A stretch of DNA of 21,465 bases from JAVKNF01 sp031537795 (GCA_031537795.1 JAVKNF010000029.1:1-21465); one strand, 5' to 3'; positions 8,376 to 16,803 are shown, counted from the stretch's first letter. A program made the numbers and translations. The notes: generated by a model from the sequence alone, not told the origin.

Positions 8376-9024
8376 TTCCGAAAAAATTGAAAAAATTATA
8401 AAAATATTTAAGATTGACAACCCAAACCCTAAAACTGAATTAAATTATAGAAATGACTTAACTTTACTGATAGCAATTTTATTATCAGCTCAAGCAACAG
8501 ATAATTCTGTTAATAAAGCAACAGAATTATTATTTCAAGAATTTAATACGATTGAAAGTTTTGCAAAATTATCAATAGAAAATCTGCAAGACTACTTTAA
8601 AAGTATAAATTTATATAAAACAAAATCAAAACATATTTTTTATTTAATTAAGATGATAGAAAGTGAATTTAAAAACAAAGTCCCAATTAAATTCGAAGAA
8701 TTAATTAAATTACCTGGAGTAGGAAGAAAAACAGCAAACGTTTTTCTGTCAATTTCTCAAAATAAAAATACAATGGGAGTTGATACACACATATTAAGAG
8801 TCTCAAATAGAATCGGTTTAATTAAAACAACTCAAGTATTACAAGCTGAAAAAACATTAATGAAAATAATACCAGAAAATGAAATTATAAATATACATCA
8901 ATGGCTTGTTTTACACGGCAGATATATCTGTAAAGCTAGAAAACCAAATTGCAAAGAGTGCAAAATCAATACATTATGCAATTATAATTTACAGGATCAC
9001 ATACTTTGCAAAACCACTAACTAA
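8368..9024 (+). CDS. nth: Endonuclease III (base excision repair glycosylase/AP lyase)
   Basis: Nth removes oxidised pyrimidines and nicks the abasic strand. The helix-hairpin-helix LPGVGRKTANV (residues 115-125) holds catalytic Lys121, and Asp139 in GVDTH is the second catalytic residue. The iron-sulfur cluster pattern C-x6-C-x2-C-x5-C is complete at Cys188, 195, 198 and 204. At 218 residues it is slightly longer than usual. After the last cluster Cys, the tail NYNLQDHILCKTTN is unlike the usual short ending, and its final codons coincide with the left inverted repeat of the adjacent restriction-modification remnant. The 3' end may therefore have been replaced when the island arrived. The start overlaps the preceding gene by eight bases. 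Confidence 0.95.
   Translation: MNNSEKIEKIIKIFKIDNPNPKTELNYRNDLTLLIAILLSAQATDNSVNKATELLFQEFNTIESFAKLSIENLQDYFKSINLYKTKSKHIFYLIKMIESEFKNKVPIKFEELIKLPGVGRKTANVFLSISQNKNTMGVDTHILRVSNRIGLIKTTQVLQAEKTLMKIIPENEIINIHQWLVLHGRYICKARKPNCKECKINTLCNYNLQDHILCKTTN
9002..9016 (+). repeat. Left copy of a 15-bp inverted repeat
   Basis: TACTTTGCAAAACCA here is the exact reverse complement of 11076-11090. It contains the palindromic core TTTGCAAA. It lies inside the last codons of nth (Leu-Cys-Lys-Thr). Outside it, the two copies show further partial similarity over about eight bases, with the mismatches being transitions. Confidence 0.75.
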
Positions 9025-9898
9025 TTAAGAACCCTTATAAATATCAGAAAATAGATTTATTTGTCGGTGGCAGTCCTTGTCAATCTTTTTCAATGGTTGG
9101 TAAAAGAAAGGGGCTTGATGATAGGGGTAATTTGTTTTTTGAATTTGCAAGATTAGTTGATGAAATAAAGCCAAAAGTATTTATATTTGAAAATGTAAAG
9201 GGTTTATTATCTCACGATAGCGGTAAAACTTGGATAACAATTGAAAACAGAATAAAAGAGCTTGGCTATAAATACCAAAAGAAGTTTTAAATGCAAGAAA
9301 TTATGGCATACCTCAAAATCGTGAAAAAGTATGTATTTTTGGTTTTTTAGAAGAGCAAGACTTTAGCTTTCCAAAACCGATGCATCTTGAAATAACAATG
9401 CAAGACTTACTAATAGACAGCCCTGATGCAAAATATTTTTTACCTGAGAAAGGTATAAAATTTGTTAGTGATGAAAAAAATCTTAACAAAAAATATACTC
9501 AAATTGATGGCAAAATTGCATTATGTCAAAAACGAAACCAGCAGTTTAATTGGCATGGAGATTTTGTAATGGATAAATACTTTTTGTCTGAAAAAGTTAA
9601 AAACTATGTATTAGCAAGCAGAACTGGAGATTTTTATTCAAAACCTGAAACAGACCTAGAAATTGCAAGACCTTTGTTATCAACTATGGCAAAAATGCAC
9701 AGGGCTGGCGTTGATAACTATATTACAAGAGGCGATAAATTGCGTAAATTAACACCTAGAGAGTGTTTAAGACTCATGGGTTTTTGTGATGACTTTAAAA
9801 TAGTTGTTAGCGATACAGAGGCTTATAAGCAGGCTGGCAATACTATTGTTGTTGATGTATTAGTGAATTTATTGAAATCTATCTATAGAGTTGAATGA
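9021..9898 (+). pseudogene. DNA (cytosine-5) methyltransferase, 5'-truncated and frameshifted
   Basis: This is the remnant of a type II m5C methyltransferase. In the first frame (open from 9021) it has DLFVGGSPCQSFS with the catalytic Pro-Cys-Gln at 9075-9083, then FENVKGLL (ENV at 9189-9197), and it stops at 9288-9290. The second frame resumes with NARNYGIPQNREK (about 9290-9328), then the target-recognition region, LTPRECLRLMGF and QAGNTIVVDVL, ending at 9898. Joining the frames needs one A added to the A-run at 9277-9280 (CAA AAA GAA). The N-terminal 60-80 residues with the SAM-binding FxGxG motif are absent; the open frame starts only about a dozen codons before the PCQ region. Short ORFs at 9093 and 9380 are pieces of this one gene. 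Its stop overlaps the start of the endonuclease remnant. Activity is very unlikely. Confidence 0.9.
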
Positions 9899-10882
9899 AA
9901 TAACATTACTTGGTCAAAAATACATCAATATTGATACAATAGATAGCATTGCTATACCTGATTGTTTTGTGCATAGAAATAACAAGCTTGATTATTCAAG
10001 AGGTAATGGAGAGACAAAGCTATATGTAGGCTCAAGAAAAATCATAGAACATCAATCTTTTTTCAATAAAACTTTAATGACTGATTTTTTCTTAAAAAGA
10101 GATTTACTTGAATATTTACAAGATGCAAAATTTGAATATGAAAATCAAGAGCAAGTTCATCGTAACAATATAGCTGATTACTGAGCTAAAAATAAGCAAA
10201 TGATAGACAACAAAGAAGATGTTTTATTTTTCAATTTTATTGAATCTCAAACTGGTAGGGATTCAAGATTTTATATTACTTCGTTTCGTAAAGATATATT
10301 TTATAATGAATTTCGCAAAATAGCATTACCTGAAATTACATATATATCAATATTAAAATTGAAAAATGCTGAGAACAAAGAGATTTTTTATTTTAAACCA
10401 TATTTGAATTATTTTTTTGACTCAAGACATCATAGTGCAATTATAACAGAAAAAGAAAAAGAAATTGAGGAAGATAAAACAATAAAAGAAGATGACAAAA
10501 AAGATATTATTTATGCACGCAAAGGACAAGGTAAATATCGCTCAAGTTTAATTGATGAAATGAGTGAGTGTTTAATAACAAGAATAAATGATGAAAGAAT
10601 GTTAATTGCAAGCCATATTAAATCATGGGCTGTATGTGAAAATGACGATGAGCGTATTGATAAATATAACGGGCTTCTATTAACTCCTACTTACGATAGA
10701 TTATTTGACCAAGGCTATATGATTTACAAAATGATGGGGAAATTTATGTTTCGCCTTATTTATCGCCATTAAATACAAAAAGATTGGGATTAATACCAAA
10801 CAAGAAATATGATTTACAAGAACATAAAAAGCGTTCTTTTTATCTTGAATATCACAGGCAAAGTATTTTTAAAAAAGGTTAA
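9891..10882 (+). pseudogene. HNH-family type II restriction endonuclease, nonsense codon plus frameshift
   Basis: This is the probable cognate endonuclease of the methyltransferase. From TTG 9891, which overlaps the methyltransferase stop, the frame runs to TGA at 10182-10184. It continues in the same frame (Asp-Tyr-stop-Ala-Lys-Asn-Lys-Gln) through an HNH domain: ECLIT, LIASHIKSW, DKYNGLLLTP, YDRLFDQGY. The TGA most simply replaces a Trp TGG. After GYMIYK a -1 shift in the A-run at 10728-10731 moves the natural continuation (NDGEIYVSPYLSPLNTKRLG) to another frame, ending in TAA at 10880-10882. The middle, about 10450-10510, is Lys/Glu-rich. The recognition sequence cannot be read from this. 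The nonsense codon precedes the whole nuclease domain, so the enzyme should be dead, although the downstream ATG at 10200 could in principle restart. Confidence 0.85.
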
Positions 10883-10883
10883 T

Positions 10884-11060
10884 ATGAAAAAGATAACAAA
10901 GAAAAAACAAGAATATAAAGAAAAAATAAAAACAAAAGCTTCAAAAGATCAACTTGCAAAATTTAAAGATTGTTTTGAAACAAAGTGTGATAATCCAAAC
11001 AAAGATAAAATGAATAAAACTATTAAGAATTTAATTGAGCAAAAGCCCGATGAAAGTTGA
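10884..11060 (+). CDS. Small Lys-rich hypothetical protein at the end of the restriction cassette
   Basis: The ORF encodes 58 residues, highly basic (many Lys), with two Cys (FKDCFETKCDNP). The ATG at 10884 directly follows the reconstructed endonuclease stop with one base between, the spacing expected of a translationally coupled third gene. The same frame is open upstream to 10809, but that part is the shifted reading of the endonuclease 3' end. I do not recognise the family and see no helix-turn-helix typical of controller proteins. It may be a real small cassette gene, intact among broken neighbours, or a remnant. The stop codon runs into a perfect hairpin. Confidence 0.45.
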   Translation: MKKITKKKQEYKEKIKTKASKDQLAKFKDCFETKCDNPNKDKMNKTIKNLIEQKPDES

Positions 11061-11076
11061 TTATTCTGTGAATAAT
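11060..11076. repeat. Perfect 7-bp hairpin abutting the right inverted repeat
   Basis: ATTATTC (11060-11066) and GAATAAT (11070-11076) are perfect inverted repeats with a three-base loop. The hairpin begins at the last base of the small ORF's stop and ends on the first base of the right 15-bp repeat. It is not followed by a clean T-run, so a terminator role is weak. It could be part of the island's end. Confidence 0.5.
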
Positions 11077-11090
11077 GGTTTTGCAAAGTA
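11076..11090 (-). repeat. Right copy of the 15-bp inverted repeat
   Basis: TGGTTTTGCAAAGTA here is the exact reverse complement of 9002-9016. It lies in the gap between the small ORF and ftsI. No third copy was noticed elsewhere in the window. Confidence 0.75.
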
Positions 11091-11196
11091 CGTAACCTCG
11101 ATAATTTAATTAAAAAAGATATTATTGAAAATTCTAATCTAATTTGACTTTAATTATTTTGATAAAAATTTTAATTTTAGTAGAACTTTAAATTGA

Positions 11197-12768
11197 TTAA
11201 AAAATATCTTCTAGTATTTCTTTCAAGATAGGAACAAGATCTGAACCCCTTATTAGATTACCTGATTTTTTAGGATCTTCCAGCATTATAAAAATAATAT
11301 ATTCTGGTTCTTTCATTGGAAATGCTCCAACTAATTGAACATTAATTTTATTTCTATCATACCTCCCAAATTTATCAATTTTTATAGATGTTCCTGTTTT
11401 GGCGCCGACGTTATATTTTTCAAAAATTTTATATCTTTTGCTTGTAAACCCCGCTCTCATAATTCTTTTTACGATGTCGGAAGATTCTTTTTCTATTATC
11501 TTGTTTCCTATTTGATATTCTTCTTTTTTTAGAAAAGTTGGAAAAATCTCTTCCCCGTTATTTAATATTGTACCTATTGCCTTTAAATAATTTAAAACAG
11601 AAATAGCGAAACCGTGCCCATAAGACATAGTAATTGCATTTATTAGAGTTTCTTTTTTTGTAAAAATAGGTGTTCCAATTTCAGGTATTTCTATATCTAT
11701 CTTTTCTGTTAGGTTTAAATTGTAAAAAAATGTATAATAATCTTTAAAACCTATATATTCAATAGCTTTTGAGCATATAACATTTGAAGAATTAACAATT
11801 CCTGCAAATAATGTCATATAGCCTCCTGTTTGTTCTTTTTTATCTATATCATGTATCGTAAAATTATCTATTTTATATTCTTCTCTTTTGTATTTTCTTT
11901 CTATATCTATTCCTACTTCATTGCTGTATGCACCTAAAAATACTTTACAAACAGAACCTAGCTCATAAACTCCTAAAGAAAATCTATTAAATAATTCTTG
12001 AGTGTTAGCTTTTTGATATTCATTCGGGTTAAAATCAGGCAAACTAACTGCAGATAATATTTCTCCATTTATTTTCATAATCACAGCAGAGCCACCTATT
12101 GCATTATGTTTTGAAATATTTTCCATTAATATATTTCTTAATGCTTCTTGTTTTTCTATATCAATAGATAATTGAAGTGCTTTTTCATTTTCAGAATTAG
12201 AAAGATAAGAATCAAAAGAAAATTCAAGTCCAGATAAACCCTTAATATTTATATCTGAAGATGTAAAACCTACTATATGAGATGTTGAGTTCTTATAAGG
12301 ATAAGATCTCACGTTGTATTCTTCGAAATAAACACCAAAAACACCTTCTTTTATCAATAAATCTTTCTCTTTTTCTGATATATTATTTTTAAGTAAAATA
12401 AGTGGCGTTTTTTGATTCTTTTTAGCTTTGTATATTAATTGTTTTATTTTTTCAATTTTGTTTTCATTTATATTAATAATATTAAAAATTTTATCAATAT
12501 TCTCATTTATCTTAATTATTTTCCCTGAATCTATGTAAAGATTGTATACTTTTTTGTTTATGGCTAAATATTTATTATTTCTATCAATTATCTCAAGTCT
12601 TTCATCTTTCTTAATATTATTTTCTATCTTCTTGTATATTTTACTATGAAAATCAAACATTTTAATAATTTTTATATTTAAAATAACAAACATAAAAAAC
12701 ATAAAATAAACAAGCATTTCAAATTGAAAGGCAGGGATTTTTAGTTTTTTATATAATCTTTTTAACAC
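11197..12768 (-). CDS. ftsI: Peptidoglycan transpeptidase FtsI (PBP3), class B penicillin-binding protein
   Basis: FtsI is the septal peptidoglycan transpeptidase: a membrane-anchored periplasmic enzyme of the divisome. One membrane segment (residues 16-38) follows a short basic cytoplasmic end. The IIDRNNKYLA motif (60-69) opens the pedestal domain, HIVGFTSSD and GLSGLEFSFDSYL (about 164-189) are FtsI-like, and VSLPDFNPNEY (241-251) precedes the catalytic domain. Active-site motifs are SVCK (Ser272, Lys275), SSN (327-329) and KTGT (457-460). A Cys inside SxxK is less common than the usual Thr/Val/Phe. At 523 residues it is somewhat short. The start is GTG at 12766-12768. It lies outside any cell-wall gene cluster, divergent from mtaB and next to the restriction remnant. 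Confidence 0.88.
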   Translation of the reverse strand: MLKRLYKKLKIPAFQFEMLVYFMFFMFVILNIKIIKMFDFHSKIYKKIENNIKKDERLEIIDRNNKYLAINKKVYNLYIDSGKIIKINENIDKIFNIININENKIEKIKQLIYKAKKNQKTPLILLKNNISEKEKDLLIKEGVFGVYFEEYNVRSYPYKNSTSHIVGFTSSDINIKGLSGLEFSFDSYLSNSENEKALQLSIDIEKQEALRNILMENISKHNAIGGSAVIMKINGEILSAVSLPDFNPNEYQKANTQELFNRFSLGVYELGSVCKVFLGAYSNEVGIDIERKYKREEYKIDNFTIHDIDKKEQTGGYMTLFAGIVNSSNVICSKAIEYIGFKDYYTFFYNLNLTEKIDIEIPEIGTPIFTKKETLINAITMSYGHGFAISVLNYLKAIGTILNNGEEIFPTFLKKEEYQIGNKIIEKESSDIVKRIMRAGFTSKRYKIFEKYNVGAKTGTSIKIDKFGRYDRNKINVQLVGAFPMKEPEYIIFIMLEDPKKSGNLIRGSDLVPILKEILEDIF

Positions 12769-12782
12769 TTTTTAATAATTGT

Positions 12783-12811
12783 TTGACAATTTGAATTAAA
12801 TAACTTAATTT
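12783..12811 (+). promoter_or_regulatory. Candidate promoter for mtaB-recG
   Basis: A perfect -35 box TTGACA (12783-12788) is followed after 17 bases by the weak -10 TAATTT (12806-12811). It sits in the 61-base gap between the divergent ftsI and mtaB starts, 18 bases before the mtaB ATG. The -35 match is strong and the -10 is poor. Confidence 0.4.
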
Positions 12812-12829
12812 TTTTTAAAATCAAACAAA

Positions 12830-14167
12830 ATGAAAGACTGGAGACCAATTGTTGTAAATCTTGGCTGTAGATTGAATTCTTACGAAACTTCTTATATTTC
12901 AACAATTATGAAGAGTTTAGATATGCAAGATTTTGCACTAGTCAACACTTGTACTATAACAAATGAAAGTGAAAAGAAATCTAGAAAAGAAGTAAGAAAA
13001 TTAAAAAAAGAAAACCCAAATAAAAAGATATTAGTGACTGGCTGTGCTTCAGAATTGCATTCAGATTATTTTTCTAAAATGCCGGAAGTAGACTTTGTAA
13101 TTGGGAATGATTTGAAGAAGAATAAGGAAATCTATAACAAGATTAATTCTTTTTTTAAAAAAAATTTTCAAAAAATAGAGGATTTTCAAAAAGCAAAAGA
13201 GGAATTGCAAAAAACTTTTTTATTAAAAAATAAAAAAATATTTAGTGAAGATATATTTGATATAGATACCTTTCAGAAAGAAAGCAGAACCAGAGCTTTT
13301 ATTGAAATACAGAACGGCTGTAATCATTATTGTTCTTTTTGCATTGTTCCTTTTGTAAGAGGAAAAATGCAATCAAGAAGTACTTCAGAGATAATAAATG
13401 AAATAAATGAACTAGAAAGAACTGGCTATAAAGAGGTTGTTTTAACTGGAGTTGATATTACGGATTACGGCACAGATATTTCAAATTCAAGACAATTATC
13501 CAGTCTTTGTAGATTGATTTTAAAAGAAACAAAAATAAAGAGATTGAGGCTCTCTTCAGTTGATGTTGCAGAAATTGACACAGATTTAATTGAAATTTTT
13601 AGAAATGAACCTCGATTTATGCCTTATTTTCATATTAGTCTACAGTCCGGCAATAATAATACACTAAAAAAGATGAGAAGAAGACATAAAAGAGAGGATG
13701 TTTATAATTTTATTAATAAAATTCACTCAATTAGAAAAGATGTAGGAATTGGCGCTGATATTATAGCTGGCTTCGGCAATGAAACGCTAGAAGAATTTGA
13801 AGATTCTTTGAAAATAATTAAAGAATGTGATATAAATTTTATTCACGCTTTCCCTTATTCTAAAAAAGAAAAAACTCTGGCTTCAAGTTGGGAAGATAAT
13901 ATTGAGAAATCAGAGAAAAAAAGAAGAGTAAATGAAATGATAGAATTAGGGAAAATAAATTTACATAATTTAATGAGAAAGATGCTTAACACTGAACAGA
14001 CAATTATATTAGAAATTGGCGAGAAATCTGGCAAAGCTGAAAATTTTATTGATATTTTTGTAAATAATGAAGAAGGAATATTCCAAGCTGGGGATTTACT
14101 AAATGTAAAATGCACTTCATTTAAAGATGGGAAACTTTTTGGTGAAATAATAAATGAAAAAAAGTGA
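12830..14167 (+). CDS. mtaB: tRNA (t6A37) methylthiotransferase MtaB
   Basis: MtaB is a radical-SAM enzyme that converts t6A37 to ms2t6A37 in tRNAs reading ANN codons. The N-terminal methylthiotransferase domain has the MtaB signature NLGCRLNSYE with Cys13, Cys41 (NTCTIT) and Cys72 (TGCA) as ligands of the auxiliary cluster. The radical-SAM triad C-x3-C-x2-C is at Cys164, 168 and 171 (GCNHYCSFC). A C-terminal TRAM-like region follows. NLGCR rather than a MiaB-type TxGC supports MtaB over MiaB. At 445 residues the length is normal. Its stop overlaps the recG start by 14 bases, suggesting coupled translation. Confidence 0.92.
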   Translation: MKDWRPIVVNLGCRLNSYETSYISTIMKSLDMQDFALVNTCTITNESEKKSRKEVRKLKKENPNKKILVTGCASELHSDYFSKMPEVDFVIGNDLKKNKEIYNKINSFFKKNFQKIEDFQKAKEELQKTFLLKNKKIFSEDIFDIDTFQKESRTRAFIEIQNGCNHYCSFCIVPFVRGKMQSRSTSEIINEINELERTGYKEVVLTGVDITDYGTDISNSRQLSSLCRLILKETKIKRLRLSSVDVAEIDTDLIEIFRNEPRFMPYFHISLQSGNNNTLKKMRRRHKREDVYNFINKIHSIRKDVGIGADIIAGFGNETLEEFEDSLKIIKECDINFIHAFPYSKKEKTLASSWEDNIEKSEKKRRVNEMIELGKINLHNLMRKMLNTEQTIILEIGEKSGKAENFIDIFVNNEEGIFQAGDLLNVKCTSFKDGKLFGEIINEKK

Positions 14168-16352
14168 TTTATTCGAACTTATTCAAGATTCAATCTTTAT
14201 AAAAGATGAAATTAAAGAACCTCTTTTAAAATCAATATCTGGAGACAGAGTTATAGATATTCTATTTCATTTTCCCAAGTATTACAAAATACTAGTTAAG
14301 TCTAATAACTTGATAACGACGGAAGAATCTTCAATTATAAGATGTAAAGTAAAGATAATAAATAAAAAAATAGAAAAAGGTAGATTTGCAAACAAAAGAA
14401 GACATATATTTGATTGTATCATCAAGTCATCAGGGGAAGAAATAACTTTAGTATTTTTTCATATTGCTGAAAATCTACTAAATAAAATGAATAAAGACAA
14501 TGAATTTATCGTAACTGGTAAGATTGAAAATTATAAAGGAAAAAAATGCTTAAATCACCCAAGATTAAACTTTAAAATCGAAGAAAATCAAAATGAATTT
14601 GACTTAATGAAAATAATATTCCCAAGGGATATAGATTTTAATTTTGAAGAATTAGAGAACGAAAAAATAAATTCAATAGAAACATATTATCATCTTAAAG
14701 AGCCAATTTATCAATATAGTTTTAAAAAAATTATTAAGGAAATTATTCGTAATATAGAAGAATTCAAACTTTTTGAAGAAGATTTTTTAAATATATCTTC
14801 TGAAATTTTCCCAAATTTTCTTGAATCTATAAAAAAGATCCATTTCCCTGAAAATTATGAGGAGATAAAACCAAATTCAATTTATTTTAAAAATTTAGCA
14901 TTTTATGAAGTTTTGTCTTCGAATTTATCTTTAAATTTGATTAGATCTGAAAGCAAAGAAAAAGAAGGAATATCAATAGTCGGAACAGGTGAGTTAATTA
15001 ATAAAGCATTAAAAATTATAAGATTTGAACTTACAAATGATCAAAAAAATGCATTCGAGGAAATCAAAGAAGAGCAAAAAAATAAAAAAAGAATGTCCAG
15101 ACTGTTACAAGGAGATGTAGGCTGTGGAAAAACAATTGTAGCTTTGTTAACTGCATTAAATACAATAGAAGCTGGTTTGAATGTTATGATTCTCGCTCCA
15201 ACTTCGATTCTTGCTACTCAACATTATGAATCTTTTAAAAATATATGCGATGAATTAAATTTAGAAATAGCTCTAATAACAGGTTCAACTACAAAAAAAG
15301 AAAAGGATAAAATTTTTAGCTTAATTAGAATGGGTTTTATTAAAATTTTAATAGGAACGCACGCTTTATTTTATATAGAAGAATTAAATTTTGAAAAATT
15401 CGGCTTATTTATTATAGATGAACAACATCAATTTGGGGTGCAACAAAGATATGACTTTGTAAATAAAAATAAAAATTCTGATACTTTAATGATGACTGCG
15501 ACGCCCATTCCAAGAACGCTCTTACTTTCAATTTACGGAGATATTTCGATTTCAACAATAAAAGAGAAACCTAGCAATAGAAAAGAAATTGATACAAGAA
15601 TAATTTCTTTAGATAGATATGAAGAAGTTAAAAAATCAGTTCAAAATTTATTAAATAAAAATGGGAAAGTTTATTGGGTCTGTAAATTAGTTCAAAAAGA
15701 CAACGAAGAAGACTTAATATTTTTTAGAAATAAATACGAAAATGTAACAGATATAAAAACAAGAATTACTGATTTAAAAAAAGCTATAAAAAAATTCAAT
15801 ATTGAATATATCCACGGTGGGCTAAAAAATAAAGAAAAAGATAAAATAATGCAAGATTTCAAAGAAAATAAAACACATATGTTGATTTCTACAACTGTTA
15901 TAGAAGTAGGAGTTAATGTGCCAGAGGCAAATTTAATTATTATAGAGAATGCAGAGATGTTCGGCCTTGCTCAATTGCATCAATTAAGAGGAAGAGTTGG
16001 GAGAGGGGAAAGGGAATCTTATTGCTTGTTATTACATAGTAAAAATTTATCCGAAAATGGAAAAAAAAGACTTGAAATTCTAAAAAAATATTCAGATGGC
16101 TTCTTGATAGCAGAAGCAGATTTAGAAATGAGAGGTGGTGGAGATATAATCGGAAATAGTCAGAGTGGGTTTAATATTTTTAAGTTTTTTTCGTTTTCCT
16201 TGGATAAAGATTTAATGCAAGAAGTATATAGAAATTCCAATTCTTTAATTAAAAAGTATAAATCTGAAGAAGATTCATCGAAAGAAATTGTTGATTTTTT
16301 CTTTAATATATTTTCTAGAAATATAAAAAAATCAGGAATTAATCTTACTTAA
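14154..16352 (+). CDS. recG: ATP-dependent DNA helicase RecG
   Basis: RecG remodels stalled forks and branched DNA. The N-terminal wedge/OB region spans about 30-145. The helicase core has Walker A GDVGCGKT (320-327), Walker B as DEQH (422-425) followed by QFGVQQR, which is the RecG form, and motif III TATPIPRT (448-455). Lobe 2 has STTVIEVGVNVP and LRGRVGRG (motif VI). At 732 residues it is slightly longer than E. coli RecG. ATG 14154 lies inside the end of mtaB. Its last 21 bases overlap the convergent membrane-protein gene. No lesion is seen. Confidence 0.96.
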   Translation: MKKSDLFELIQDSIFIKDEIKEPLLKSISGDRVIDILFHFPKYYKILVKSNNLITTEESSIIRCKVKIINKKIEKGRFANKRRHIFDCIIKSSGEEITLVFFHIAENLLNKMNKDNEFIVTGKIENYKGKKCLNHPRLNFKIEENQNEFDLMKIIFPRDIDFNFEELENEKINSIETYYHLKEPIYQYSFKKIIKEIIRNIEEFKLFEEDFLNISSEIFPNFLESIKKIHFPENYEEIKPNSIYFKNLAFYEVLSSNLSLNLIRSESKEKEGISIVGTGELINKALKIIRFELTNDQKNAFEEIKEEQKNKKRMSRLLQGDVGCGKTIVALLTALNTIEAGLNVMILAPTSILATQHYESFKNICDELNLEIALITGSTTKKEKDKIFSLIRMGFIKILIGTHALFYIEELNFEKFGLFIIDEQHQFGVQQRYDFVNKNKNSDTLMMTATPIPRTLLLSIYGDISISTIKEKPSNRKEIDTRIISLDRYEEVKKSVQNLLNKNGKVYWVCKLVQKDNEEDLIFFRNKYENVTDIKTRITDLKKAIKKFNIEYIHGGLKNKEKDKIMQDFKENKTHMLISTTVIEVGVNVPEANLIIIENAEMFGLAQLHQLRGRVGRGERESYCLLLHSKNLSENGKKRLEILKKYSDGFLIAEADLEMRGGGDIIGNSQSGFNIFKFFSFSLDKDLMQEVYRNSNSLIKKYKSEEDSSKEIVDFFFNIFSRNIKKSGINLT

Positions 16353-16754
16353 TATTTGATAATTATCTTTATTATCAAGATTATTCAAAGAAAAGTTATC
16401 TTTCAATATAACTTCTTTTAGGTTCTTTTCTTCAGTTGAATTATTTATACTTGATAAATTTTCAAGATCTTTTTTTGATTCTTTTGTGATATTTTTTTCA
16501 TTTTTATGAACATCAGTGACAGCTTTTTTAATATTTTCTGATGTCTCGGTAAGAGAGCTTACAGAAATAGATAATAGAGTTAAAGATACAACCGAGATTA
16601 CGGCAGCTAGTACCGCATAGCCTACCATAGGCCAAGTCGGTATCAACCAACCAAGAGATATAAAGTCTTTAGGGCCAGGTACAATTAATATTTGATAGAC
16701 TAAAACACCTAAACCGATAAACCCAGAATATTTCCCAATTGTTTCTTTCTCCAT
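16332..16754 (-). CDS. Hypothetical small protein with two membrane segments
   Basis: The protein has 140 residues and was not recognised. Two hydrophobic segments (about residues 10-27 and 43-67) are joined by a short loop with PGPKDF and GWLIPTWP. A polar tail of about 70 residues follows, rich in Asn, Lys, Glu and Ser and probably disordered or helical. The 3' end overlaps recG by 21 bases, and the 5' end faces the coiled-coil gene across an 86-base AT-rich gap. The membrane hairpin plus soluble tail could anchor a partner, and the coiled-coil neighbour is an obvious but unproven candidate. No Shine-Dalgarno is visible. Confidence 0.6.
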   Translation of the reverse strand: MEKETIGKYSGFIGLGVLVYQILIVPGPKDFISLGWLIPTWPMVGYAVLAAVISVVSLTLLSISVSSLTETSENIKKAVTDVHKNEKNITKESKKDLENLSSINNSTEEKNLKEVILKDNFSLNNLDNKDNYQILSKINS

Positions 16755-16803
16755 TTATCTATTTAATATTATTATAATTATTTTTTAAAATAAGTCAAAT
16801 TTC

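Larger units (their letters stand above)
9002..11090. mobile_element. Decayed restriction-modification island bounded by 15-bp inverted repeats
   Basis: Between nth and ftsI lies a compact methyltransferase/endonuclease/small-ORF cassette whose outer limits are two perfect 15-bp inverted repeats (9002-9016 and 11076-11090). The methyltransferase loses its homology just inside the left repeat. No transposase or integrase is visible, so how it moved is unknown. Restriction-modification cassettes are well known to move between genomes. The boundary proposal is an inference from the repeats and the truncation. Confidence 0.45.

Noticed and set aside
9270..9290. Programmed frameshift in the methyltransferase
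   Set aside because: The run has only four A, and the gene also lacks its SAM-binding start and neighbours a broken endonuclease, so decay or sequencing error is more likely than recoding.
9093..9290. Separate 65-residue gene starting at ATG 9093
   Set aside because: The ATG falls just after the PCQSFS catalytic motif, so this is an internal piece of the methyltransferase remnant.
10182..10184. TGA read as Trp (altered genetic code)
   Set aside because: mtaB ends in TGA at 14165-14167, TGG is used for Trp throughout, and the same endonuclease carries a separate frameshift. A simple nonsense mutation explains it.
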